Position numbers and translations under genes: made by a program. A stretch of DNA of 8,104 bases from an uncultured Alphaproteobacteria bacterium (GTDB lineage: Bacteria; Pseudomonadota; Alphaproteobacteria; Puniceispirillales; Puniceispirillaceae): NCBI GenBank assembly GCA_913031555.1, contig CAJWDO010000065.1, positions 1-8,104 of the forward strand, in the 5' to 3' direction. This document shows, piece by piece, positions 1-6,433 of this stretch; positions within the stretch are counted from its first letter, which is position 1, and each line of letters opens with the position of its first letter. The notes below the pieces were generated by a model. That model had not been told where the DNA came from and searched no databases. It was given only the letters and a program-made list of their open reading frames with translations.

Positions 1-156
1 CTGGAATGATTAGAACCTAGCGCCGTACGGACCCAATATAGAAGACCGCAGCGCAAAGGGGAATAGGCTGATCGGAAATTCCCCCGCCATGCGGCAACCG
101 GCCGCGATTGTCCGTCATCTGGCCAGTATCTTCTGGCCTGTATCCCTTGCCCCTGC
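1..156. other. Region downstream of the formate dehydrogenase operon, no gene seen
   Basis: This stretch follows the stop codon of the formate dehydrogenase alpha gene (minus strand). I see no convincing coding sequence; the only minus-strand ATG frame here is about 26 codons long with no family resemblance. The one structural element is the inverted repeat GGCCAG (121-126) / CTGGCC (133-138), with a 6-nt loop. It lies inside an imperfect 14-bp-period duplication (118-130 and 132-144) and has no T-run on either side, so it is at best a weak 3' hairpin. No fdhD or fdsD-like gene is visible before the window edge. Confidence 0.5.
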
Positions 157-2943
157 CTATTCGGCTGCTACCGGCACTTCCAGCCGTGCGGCAGAGAATT
201 TCAGCTCGGGAATCTTGCCATAAGGATCCAGCGCCGGGTTGGTCAGGAAATTGGCCGGTGCTTCGTAAAAACAGAAGGGCACAAAGATCAGGCCACTTGG
301 CAGTTTCGGATCAATTCGTGCAGCCAGTTCAATCTCGCCGCGCCGTGTCACCACACGGACCAGCGTGCCGGGGGCGACATTCAGGCTTTCCAGTGTTTCG
401 GGCGCCATATGGACTTCCGGTTCAGGTTCCAGGCTGTCCAGCACGGTGGCCCGCTGCGTCATCGATCCGGTATGCCAATGTTCCAGCAGGCGTCCCGTGG
501 TCAGCACAATCGGAAATTCGGTGTCTGGCGTCTCGTTTGGTGGCAATATATCGGCCGGTGTCATGCGCCCACGCCCAGATGCGGTTGGGAACGCGTCGCC
601 AAAAATTACGTCCTGACCTTCGCTTTCTTCGTCGGCACAAGGATAGGTCACGGCGTCTTCTGCCTGCAAGCGCGCCCATGAAATGCCGGTCAGCGATGGC
701 ATTACCATCCGCATTTCGCCAAAGATGTCACGCGGGTGGCTGTAGTTCCAGCTTTGCCCCATGCGGTTGGCCAGTTCCTGAATGATCCACCAATCCTGTT
801 GCGCTTCGCCTGGCGGGGCAACGGCAGCGCGCCCGATTTGCACACGCCGGTCGGTGTTGGTAAAGCTGCCATCCTTTTCCGGAAAGGCTGAGGCGGGCAG
901 GATCACATCGGCAAAGGCGGCGGTTTCGGTCATGAAAATGTCCTGCACCACCAGAATGTCGAGATTGGCGAGGGCGGCCCGGGCATGCGCCTGGTCAGGG
1001 TCGGACATCGCCGGGTTCTCGCCCATGATATACATCGCCTTGATATCGCCGTCATAGGCGGCATCGGTGATCTCGACAACGGTCAGACCGCGCTCAGGGT
1101 CCAGCTCGGCGCCCCAGAATTCGGCATAGCGCCGGCGAGTCTCGTCATCGGTGACGGATTTATAGTCGGGGAAGAACATCGGGATCAGGCCGGCATCCGA
1201 CGCCCCCTGGACGTTGTTCTGGCCACGAAGCGGGTGCAGGCCGGTGCCGGCCCGCCCGACATTGCCTGTCAGCAGCGCCAGCGAGATCAGGCAGCGTGAA
1301 TTGTCGGTGCCATGCGTGTGCTGCGAAATTCCCATGCCCCAGAAGATCATCGCGCTGTTCGCGGTGGCATAGCCCCGCGCCACACTGCGCAACGTCTCGG
1401 CGTCAATGCCAGAGATTGGCGCCATCGCTTCCGGCGTTGTGTGGGCGGTGCGGGCCTTCAGATCCTCAAAGCCTTCGGTATGCGCCTCGACATAGGCGGC
1501 GTCATACAGCCCCTCGGTGATGATGACATTGATCATCGCGTTCAGCATCGCAACGTCGCTTCCCGGCGAAAAGCGAAGTGAGGCGGTCGCGTAGCGGTCA
1601 AGATGCTGTCCGCGCGGGTCAAGCACATAGAGCCTGGTGCCGCGCTGCGCGGCATTCTTGATGAAGGTCGCGGCAACCGGGTGGTTCACCGTCGGGTTTG
1701 CGCCGATGACGATGATCGCCTCGGCATTGCGGCATTCGGCGAAGGAGGCGGTGACAGCACCGGAGCCGATATTTTCCAGCAGCGCGGCAACCGAAGAGGC
1801 ATGGCACAGCCGCGTACAATGATCGACATTGTTGGTCCGGAATCCGGTACGCACTAGCTTCTGGACAAGATAGGCCTCTTCATTCGTACCCTTTGCCGAC
1901 CCGAAGCCGGCCATCGCGGCCGGACCATGTTCATCGCGTACTTCGGCGAGGCGGGTGGCCGCTAGATCAAGGGCTTCTCCCCAGTCGGCTTCGCGGAAAT
2001 GCGTCATTGGGTTGGCCGGGTCAAACGGCATCGAGGCGGATTTTGGCACGTCCTCACGGCGGATCAGCGGGCGGGTCAGACGTTCAGGGTTATGAATGTA
2101 ATCAAACCCATAGCGTCCCTTGACGCAGAGCCTTCCCTGATTGGCCGGGCCCTGGCGCCCGGAGACAGCGACGATTTTTTCATCCTTCACCGAGAAGGTC
2201 AGCTGGCAGCCGACCCCGCAATAGGGGCATACCGAATCAACCTGCCTGTCGGGTGTGATGGCCAGCATCTGGTCGGCATCAAGCAACGTTTTTGGCATCA
2301 GCGCGCCGGTCGGACAGGCCTGCACGCACTCGCCGCAGCCGACACAGGTAGAAGCGCCCATCTCGTCATCGAAATCAAAGACGATTTTCGCCTCGGCACC
2401 GCGGCCGGCAAGGCCGATCACGTCATTGACCTGCACCTCGCGGCAGGCGCGAACGCACAGATTGCACTGGATACAGGCATCCATGTTGACGGCAATGGCC
2501 GGGTGGCTGCTGTCCGGCTCGGCGGTCCCTTTTGCCGGAAAACGCGCCGACTCCACACCCTGCGCCTCGGCATAGTGCCAAAGTTCGGAGTCCGGATCAT
2601 GCGCGGCGGCGCGCGCCGGTTGGTCGGCGACCAGAAGTTCCATCACCATCTTGCGGGCGGTCCTGGCGCGGTGGTTGTCGCTATGGACGATCATGCCCTC
2701 GCCGGGTGTGCGGATACAGCTTGCGGCGAGGACGCGCTCGCCCTCGATCTCGACCATGCAGGCGCGGCAATTGCCATCCGCGCGGTAGCCGTCGGTGTCC
2801 CGATAGCATAGATGCGGAATGTCGGTGCCATGGCGTGCCGCTGCCTGCCAGATGGTCTCGCCATCGCGGGCGGTCACCGGCTGCCCGTCAAGGGTGAAGG
2901 TCACATCGGCATTTCCGCCGTTGTTGTTGTCATGGTCACTCAT
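157..2943 (-). CDS. fdsA: NAD-dependent formate dehydrogenase, catalytic alpha subunit (Mo/W-bis-MGD)
   Basis: Catalytic subunit of a cytoplasmic formate dehydrogenase that oxidises formate to CO2 and passes electrons along Fe-S clusters to the diaphorase subunit encoded upstream. Seen in the 928-aa product: an N-terminal [2Fe-2S] ferredoxin module (Cys46, 59, 62, 76); two ferredoxin-type [4Fe-4S] sets (Cys157/160/163/167 and Cys200/203/206/210); and the cluster heading the molybdopterin domain (Cys239/242/246/273) with Lys275 after it. The active-site pair is Cys380-His381 (DHCTRLCH), at the position of the selenocysteine-His of E. coli FdhF. Arg573 in PLRGQNNVQG lies 193 residues further, the same spacing as Sec140-Arg333 in FdhF. 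The C-terminal MGD-binding domain is intact. I chose ATG 2943 over the upstream in-frame start at 2979 because homology begins just after it. It overlaps the upstream stop by 8 nt (ATGAGTGA) and has AAGGCAGG a few bases upstream. Names fdh1A or fdhF would also fit. Mo versus W cannot be told from sequence. Confidence 0.95.
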   Translation of the reverse strand: MSDHDNNNGGNADVTFTLDGQPVTARDGETIWQAAARHGTDIPHLCYRDTDGYRADGNCRACMVEIEGERVLAASCIRTPGEGMIVHSDNHRARTARKMVMELLVADQPARAAAHDPDSELWHYAEAQGVESARFPAKGTAEPDSSHPAIAVNMDACIQCNLCVRACREVQVNDVIGLAGRGAEAKIVFDFDDEMGASTCVGCGECVQACPTGALMPKTLLDADQMLAITPDRQVDSVCPYCGVGCQLTFSVKDEKIVAVSGRQGPANQGRLCVKGRYGFDYIHNPERLTRPLIRREDVPKSASMPFDPANPMTHFREADWGEALDLAATRLAEVRDEHGPAAMAGFGSAKGTNEEAYLVQKLVRTGFRTNNVDHCTRLCHASSVAALLENIGSGAVTASFAECRNAEAIIVIGANPTVNHPVAATFIKNAAQRGTRLYVLDPRGQHLDRYATASLRFSPGSDVAMLNAMINVIITEGLYDAAYVEAHTEGFEDLKARTAHTTPEAMAPISGIDAETLRSVARGYATANSAMIFWGMGISQHTHGTDNSRCLISLALLTGNVGRAGTGLHPLRGQNNVQGASDAGLIPMFFPDYKSVTDDETRRRYAEFWGAELDPERGLTVVEITDAAYDGDIKAMYIMGENPAMSDPDQAHARAALANLDILVVQDIFMTETAAFADVILPASAFPEKDGSFTNTDRRVQIGRAAVAPPGEAQQDWWIIQELANRMGQSWNYSHPRDIFGEMRMVMPSLTGISWARLQAEDAVTYPCADEESEGQDVIFGDAFPTASGRGRMTPADILPPNETPDTEFPIVLTTGRLLEHWHTGSMTQRATVLDSLEPEPEVHMAPETLESLNVAPGTLVRVVTRRGEIELAARIDPKLPSGLIFVPFCFYEAPANFLTNPALDPYGKIPELKFSAARLEVPVAAE

Positions 2944-4666
2944 GATCGCCTGCCTTGTGATCGCCTGCCTTGATATCATCGGGGAAATGCGTCATCGCGC
3001 TGACCAGCGGGTTCGACGCCGCCTGACCAAGGCCGCAGATGCTGGCATCTGCCATGGTCACCGCCAGCTCGCCAAGAAGCGCTGTGTCGGGGCTGGCGGT
3101 GCCCATCATCGCGACGGCTTTTTCGGTGCCGTTGCGACAGGGTGTGCACTGGCCGCAGCTTTCATGCGCAAAGAACTTCATCAGGTTGCGCGCGGCATCC
3201 CACATATTGTCCTGATCGGACAGTACGACGACGGCGTGCGAGCCAACAAAACAGCCTTCCTTGGCAAGCTCACCGCCGAAATCAAGGGGGATGTCGGCCT
3301 TGCTTGCCGGCAGGATTCCACCGGAAGCGCCGCCGGGAAGATAGCCCTTGAAACTGTGTCCCGCTTCCATGCCGCCGCACATCTCGATCAATTCGCTGAC
3401 CGTTGAACCGGCTGGTGCGATGACGACACCCGGGCGCGCAACGCGGCCTGACACGGAATAGCTTCTTGGCCCGGGATGACCGTCCTTGCCTTTGGTGTTG
3501 AACCAGTCGGCGCCATTCTCGACGATATCGCGAATCCAGTGCAACGTTTCGATGTTGTTGACCAGTGTGGGTCGACCAAAAATTCCCACCTCGGCTACAT
3601 AGGGCGGGCGGTGTCGGGGCAGGCCACGCTTGCCCTCGATGGATTCGATCATCGCCGATTCCTCACCGCAGATATAGGCTCCGGCGCCGCGCCGAAGCTC
3701 AAGCTCGACGTGATCGGCAAGTCCGGCCGCTTTTACAGCCTCAAGCTCGGCTCGCAACAGTGTGATGATCTCGGGATATTCGTCGCGCATATAGATGAAA
3801 CAGCGATCAATGCCGACAACATGTGCGGCAATCAGGATGCCCTCGATCATCCGGTGTGGATCTGTTGACAGGAAATGCCGGTCCTTGAAGGTGCCAGGCT
3901 CGCCCTCATCACCATTGACGGCCATCATCCGGGGGCCTGGCTGGCCGCTGACAATGCGCCATTTCCGTCCGGTCGGGAATCCCGCGCCACCAAGGCCGCG
4001 AAGCGCGGCGTCGTCCATTATCACCAGCACCTCGTCACGCGACCTGGTGCCGGCAAGAAGATCGCGAAGCAGGGCATATCCGCCCGCCGCCACATAATCG
4101 TCAAAGCAAATGGCACCGGACGGTGGGGCGGGTGAGGGCGTGCTGTCGATACCGGTCAAATCATCAATGCTGGCGGGGGCGACAAGCTGGTGGCCAATGG
4201 CGGCGGCCGGAGCCTTGTCGCAGGCACCGATGCAAGGCGCACCGACAAAGCGCACCTTGTCGCTGGCATAGGGTTGCAGCTTTTCGAGAAGCTCCTCACC
4301 GCCGGCCATCATGCAGGACAGCGAGGTGCAAACGCGAATGGTGCAGGGGGCCGGGGCATCCTCGCCCTCGCGGACAAGGTCGAAATGATCATAGAAGCTG
4401 GCGACTTCCCAGATTTCCGCCATCGGCAGTCCCATCCAGGTTGCCAGCGCCGCCAGATGGCGCGCCGAAAGATGGTGGAACTCATCCTGCAGGCGATGCA
4501 GATATTCGATCAGCAGGTCGCGGCGCGGTGCCTCGGGGCCAAGACGAGCCTCGATTTCGCGAAGCGCGGCCGGGTCGGCAAGCCGGCCCTTCGGCTTGTA
4601 ATTGCCGCGGCCACGGCTGGATTTGCTGCCCTGCCGCCGGTCTGACGGAACGCCTGCTTCGTCCAT
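2936..4666 (-). CDS. fdsB: NAD-dependent formate dehydrogenase beta subunit, NuoE-NuoF (FdsG-FdsB) fusion
   Basis: Diaphorase subunit that takes electrons from the alpha subunit and reduces NAD+. The 576-aa product joins two modules that are separate proteins (FdsG and FdsB) in Rhodobacter or Cupriavidus. Residues about 45-165 are NuoE-like, with the [2Fe-2S] ligands Cys113, Cys118, Cys145 and Cys149. Residues about 190-560 are NuoF-like: FMN/NADH motifs GLGGAGFPTGRKW (225-237) and NGDEGEPGTF (251-260), then GAGAYICGEES (327-337), an SLBB region, and the [4Fe-4S] ligands Cys504, Cys507, Cys510 and Cys544. Length and layout match the beta subunit of the two-subunit FDH1 enzyme of Methylobacterium extorquens (established family knowledge). 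The first about 28 residues are basic and Gly/Ser-rich. ATG 4666 has a GGGGGA ribosome-binding site about 8 nt upstream. The C-terminus carries a KAGDH-KAGDH duplication (566-575) from a 15-bp DNA repeat at the junction with the alpha gene. Confidence 0.95.
   Translation of the reverse strand: MDEAGVPSDRRQGSKSSRGRGNYKPKGRLADPAALREIEARLGPEAPRRDLLIEYLHRLQDEFHHLSARHLAALATWMGLPMAEIWEVASFYDHFDLVREGEDAPAPCTIRVCTSLSCMMAGGEELLEKLQPYASDKVRFVGAPCIGACDKAPAAAIGHQLVAPASIDDLTGIDSTPSPAPPSGAICFDDYVAAGGYALLRDLLAGTRSRDEVLVIMDDAALRGLGGAGFPTGRKWRIVSGQPGPRMMAVNGDEGEPGTFKDRHFLSTDPHRMIEGILIAAHVVGIDRCFIYMRDEYPEIITLLRAELEAVKAAGLADHVELELRRGAGAYICGEESAMIESIEGKRGLPRHRPPYVAEVGIFGRPTLVNNIETLHWIRDIVENGADWFNTKGKDGHPGPRSYSVSGRVARPGVVIAPAGSTVSELIEMCGGMEAGHSFKGYLPGGASGGILPASKADIPLDFGGELAKEGCFVGSHAVVVLSDQDNMWDAARNLMKFFAHESCGQCTPCRNGTEKAVAMMGTASPDTALLGELAVTMADASICGLGQAASNPLVSAMTHFPDDIKAGDHKAGDHE
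2943..2971 (-). repeat. 15-bp-period duplication containing the alpha-subunit ribosome-binding site
   Basis: Two copies of a 14-bp unit (plus strand tgatcgcctgcctt) lie at 2943-2956 and 2958-2971, giving a 15-bp period. On the coding strand each copy reads AAGGCAGGCGATCA, which includes the purine-rich Shine-Dalgarno stretch of the alpha-subunit gene. The downstream copy runs into the start codon (GATCATGAG). The upstream copy ends GATCACA and has no start codon. In the beta subunit the duplication encodes a doubled KAGDH near the C-terminus. Confidence 0.9.
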
Positions 4667-4713
4667 CTGAAATATCCCCCACTGTCAAACGCGCTGCCAG
4701 AAGTGTGATGGGA

Positions 4714-4744
4714 CGCCTCCGTGTTAGTGGCGTGAACACGGGCG
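4714..4744. promoter_or_regulatory. Inverted repeat upstream of the formate dehydrogenase operon
   Basis: CCGTGTT (4719-4725) and AACACGG (4735-4741) form a perfect 7-bp inverted repeat with a 9-nt spacer. It is flanked by CGC/GCG that can extend it with a 2-nt bulge. It lies about 50-80 nt upstream of the beta-subunit start codon, where an operator or a 5' leader hairpin would be expected. I could not place a convincing -35/-10 pair: TTGGTA (minus strand) followed 17 nt later by CACTAA is a poor match. The dyad is seen; a regulatory role is inference. Confidence 0.35.
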
Positions 4745-4865
4745 CGTACCAACAGGGTCACTATCTCTGCTTGCCTTGCCCTTCACATCACCAATTGCGC
4801 CATGGCGTGACGGATACAGGATGATATTCCAACCCGGATGATATATCGGCAGAAACGTAGCCAGG

Positions 4866-4902
4866 GCAGGGTGCCATTCCGCAGGGTGCCATTCCGCAGG
4901 GC
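4866..4902. repeat. 15-bp tandem repeat after the DUF3553 gene
   Basis: Two perfect copies of gcagggtgccattcc lie at 4866-4880 and 4881-4895. A partial third begins gcaggg at 4896 and runs to the stop codon of the DUF3553 gene (4904-4906). The array therefore sits immediately 3' of that gene. It has no T-tract and no strong self-complementary hairpin, so it does not look like an intrinsic terminator. The remaining intergenic sequence 4667-4865 contains no gene I can support. Confidence 0.9.
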
Positions 4903-4903
4903 G

Positions 4904-5092
4904 CTAGTCCGATGTTTCTGCCGCCGGCAGATCAACCTTGATAAGTTCAATAATGGCGCAATTTATCATCTGCTTGCCAGCATGGGTGAAATTCACTGTC
5001 ACATTGTCGCCGACGATCGATTGCACCTGGCCTCGCCCCCAGTCGGGTTTGTCAGGGTGTGTCACAAAATCGCCAAGGCTGAAATAGAGCAT
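4904..5092 (-). CDS. DUF3553 domain-containing small protein
   Basis: A 62-aa protein of the DUF3553 family, a short domain typical of alphaproteobacteria whose function is not established. Recognised from the family pattern: SLGDFVTHPDKPDWGRGQVQ at residues 5-24, then VGDNVTVNFTHAGKQMIN (27-44) and a hydrophobic segment before an acidic tail (AAETSD). The domain fills the protein, which is the usual family arrangement. The same frame stays open upstream to 5599, but that part is antisense to the response-regulator gene and includes the tandem repeat. I therefore start at ATG 5092, where family similarity starts and AGGGA lies about 9 nt upstream. There is no signal peptide or membrane segment, so it should be cytoplasmic. 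A strong terminator separates it from the upstream regulator gene, which suggests its own promoter within about 5093-5200; I could not identify one with confidence. Confidence 0.85.
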   Translation of the reverse strand: MLYFSLGDFVTHPDKPDWGRGQVQSIVGDNVTVNFTHAGKQMINCAIIELIKVDLPAAETSD

Positions 5093-5165
5093 AAGGTATG
5101 TCCCTGTTGTCCGGTGATGGTGATTGACAAGGACCGGTTGCACAAGAGGCCAACAAGATAAATGA

Positions 5166-5210
5166 GCCAAAGAAAAGGAGGCCAAAGAAAAGGAGGCCAA
5201 AGAAAAGGAG
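5166..5210. repeat. Three perfect 15-bp tandem repeats overlapping a terminator
   Basis: Three identical copies of gccaaagaaaaggag lie at 5166-5180, 5181-5195 and 5196-5210. On the minus strand each copy reads CTCCTTTTCTTTGGC. The copy nearest the response-regulator gene supplies the 3' stem arm and U-tract of its terminator (5203-5228). The other two copies repeat that arm further downstream in the transcript. The array lies between two genes and is not expected to be translated. Confidence 0.95.
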
Positions 5211-5228
5211 ACCTTGAGGCCCCCTTTT
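5203..5228 (-). terminator. Intrinsic terminator of the CtrA-like regulator gene
   Basis: In the minus-strand RNA, AAAAGGGGGCC (5228-5218) pairs with GGUCUCCUUUU (5213-5203) across a UCAA tetraloop. All 11 positions pair, two as G-U wobbles. The next bases are C, UUU and GG, giving a U-rich 3' side. On the plus strand the two wobble positions become mismatches, so the element is directional. It lies 33 nt past the stop codon of the regulator gene. Confidence 0.85.
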
Positions 5229-5261
5229 GCAATTTGTCCAAGATGTAACGTTCCGTTGCGC

Positions 5262-6068
5262 CTAACTGGCTGAGAGTGTCCGCTCAGTCGCATGGCGATG
5301 GCGATGGCGACGCGGCTGCACGCTGGCAGGGGCCTCGTCGGCATCCATGTCGCTGATGGTGTCCGGAAGTTCGGTCGGTCTATGACTGATTGCCTCGGTT
5401 TCTCGCAGGATATAGCCCTGTCCCCACACCGTGTCGATACTGACACCACGCGCCCCGGCGAGTTCCAGCTTGCGACGAAGCTTGCAGATGAGCACATCGA
5501 TGATCTTCGGCTCCGGCTCGTCCATGCCGCCATAAAGATGGCTGAGGAATGCGGTCTTGCTGAGGACCGAACCCTTGCGAAGCGCGAGAAACTCGACAAT
5601 CCGGAATTCCTTGCCCGTCAGCGACAACTGCTCACCATTGACCAGCGCCATATGGCGGTTCAGGTCAACCTCGAGGTTGCCGACCGCGACAGTGGCCGAA
5701 CTGTGGCCATGCGTGCGCCGCATAATGGCGTCGAGATTGGCCAGCAGTTCGAACCTGTCAAACGGCTTTGTCAGATAACCGTCGGCGCCGGCGCCAAGAG
5801 CGGCAATCTTGTCATCGGTACTGGCATTGCCGGACACGACGAGAATGGGAACCGGGATGTGGTTCTTGCGGATCAGACGCGCCAACCTGGTGCCATCACC
5901 GTCAGGCAGGTTGAGGTCGAGCAACACCGCATCGACAATGTTATGCTTGAGTTCCGCTAGGGCGGTCTCGATGTTGTGTGCCGTCGATTGAAAATGGCCG
6001 GCCTCTTCGAGCGTCATGCCCAAAACGTCGGCAACAACAGGATCATCTTCTACAATCAAGATATACAT
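5262..6068 (-). CDS. CtrA-like OmpR-family response regulator
   Basis: A 268-aa transcription factor: receiver domain (about 1-118) and winged-helix DNA-binding domain (about 128-223). Receiver residues seen: acidic pocket Glu7/Asp8/Asp9, phospho-acceptor Asp51 in LLDLNLPD, Ser79 and Lys101 (LTKPF). The C-terminal domain carries stretches very close to CtrA of Caulobacter: LTGKEF, LALRKG, then YGGMDEPEPKIIDVLICKLR (179-198) and TVWGQGYILRE (213-223). The receiver is clearly more diverged, so this may be the orthologous CtrA of the lineage or a paralogue; I leave the symbol blank. A 45-residue tail (224-268), rich in acidic residues and then Arg/His (RRHRHRH, from a 6-bp repeat at 5291-5309), is absent from the roughly 231-aa Caulobacter protein, which ends in Ala-Ala. 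ATG 6068 is chosen because the receiver begins there and TAGGA lies about 9 nt upstream. The frame is open to a TTG at 6191, but that extension resembles nothing. Confidence 0.9.
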   Translation of the reverse strand: MYILIVEDDPVVADVLGMTLEEAGHFQSTAHNIETALAELKHNIVDAVLLDLNLPDGDGTRLARLIRKNHIPVPILVVSGNASTDDKIAALGAGADGYLTKPFDRFELLANLDAIMRRTHGHSSATVAVGNLEVDLNRHMALVNGEQLSLTGKEFRIVEFLALRKGSVLSKTAFLSHLYGGMDEPEPKIIDVLICKLRRKLELAGARGVSIDTVWGQGYILRETEAISHRPTELPDTISDMDADEAPASVQPRRHRHRHATERTLSAS

Positions 6069-6162
6069 GGCGTGATTTCCTACATCAATATTGGACAGTC
6101 TTGTTCCGATTCTCCCGGCTAATTCTCTGGTTGTCTGAACCGTCGAGCTGCCGTCTTCATCG

Positions 6163-6199
6163 TTAAGTAAACTGTAATTTACCTTGTCCAAACCCTCAA
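6163..6199 (-). promoter_or_regulatory. Candidate promoter of the CtrA-like gene with a CtrA-box-like site
   Basis: On the minus strand TTGAGG (6199-6194) and TACAGT (6176-6171), 17 nt apart, form a plausible -35/-10 pair about 95-125 nt upstream of the regulator start codon. Overlapping the -10, the plus strand reads TTAA-N7-GTAA (6163-6177), one base from the CtrA consensus TTAA-N7-TTAA. The same spot contains the dyad GTAAA-N6-TTTAC (6167-6182). Sites are seen; promoter activity and autoregulation are inference. Confidence 0.35.
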
Positions 6200-6277
6200 T
6201 TCACATATGCGTGATTTACTTTTTAGTAACAATAACGGAGAGTTAAAAGCCTTTTTTTACAATTAGCATCATAAAAC

Positions 6278-6302
6278 AGCCCTTGAAGGGCTCCGGTTTT
6301 TT
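6278..6302. terminator. Terminator-like hairpin in the divergent intergenic region
   Basis: AGCCCT (6278-6283) and AGGGCT (6287-6292) pair across TGA. CCGG and six Ts (6297-6302) follow on the plus strand. On the minus strand the same stem is followed by GTTTTA. It resembles an intrinsic terminator, bidirectional in form, yet it lies between two divergently transcribed genes where neither needs one. It could end a small plus-strand RNA or act as an attenuator ahead of dksA. Confidence 0.5.
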
Positions 6303-6433
6303 GTGTAATCCCAACCCCATGGATTCCGGGCGATTCGTGAAACTGGCGCTCAGCCTTGTTTAGCGGGTTTTCCGTCCGGCAATCCACAAACCAATATCAA
6401 AGCGGAAATTCAGTCTTTGAAACGGATGATCAA

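Noticed and set aside
121..138. Inverted repeat GGCCAG/CTGGCC as terminator of the formate dehydrogenase operon
   Set aside because: The stem is only 6 bp with no T-run on the minus-strand side. It also arises from an imperfect 14-bp duplication.
108..785. 225-codon plus-strand open frame opposite the end of the alpha-subunit gene
   Set aside because: It is antisense to a clearly conserved coding region, its product is low-complexity Arg/Pro/Ser-rich, and it resembles no family. It reflects high GC content.
1999..2811. 270-codon plus-strand open frame opposite the Fe-S and N-terminal part of the alpha-subunit gene
   Set aside because: It is a shadow of a strongly conserved gene on the other strand, with no recognisable domain and no ribosome-binding site of note.
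4680..4700. Perfect TTGACA (minus strand, 4686-4681 area) as -35 of the formate dehydrogenase promoter
   Set aside because: It lies about 15-20 nt before the start codon, so a matching -10 would fall inside the coding sequence, and none resembling TATAAT is there.
5166..5210. Short repeats as a CRISPR array or integrase attachment site
   Set aside because: The copies are directly adjacent with no spacers. There are no cas, integrase or transposase genes and no tRNA nearby.
5093..5599. Upstream extension of the DUF3553 frame
   Set aside because: It runs antisense-frame through the regulator's C-terminal coding region, the terminator and the 15-bp repeats. Family similarity begins only at the ATG at 5092.
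6069..6191. 41-residue N-terminal extension of the CtrA-like regulator from a TTG start
   Set aside because: The receiver domain begins exactly at ATG 6068, which has a good ribosome-binding site. The extension overlaps the probable promoter.
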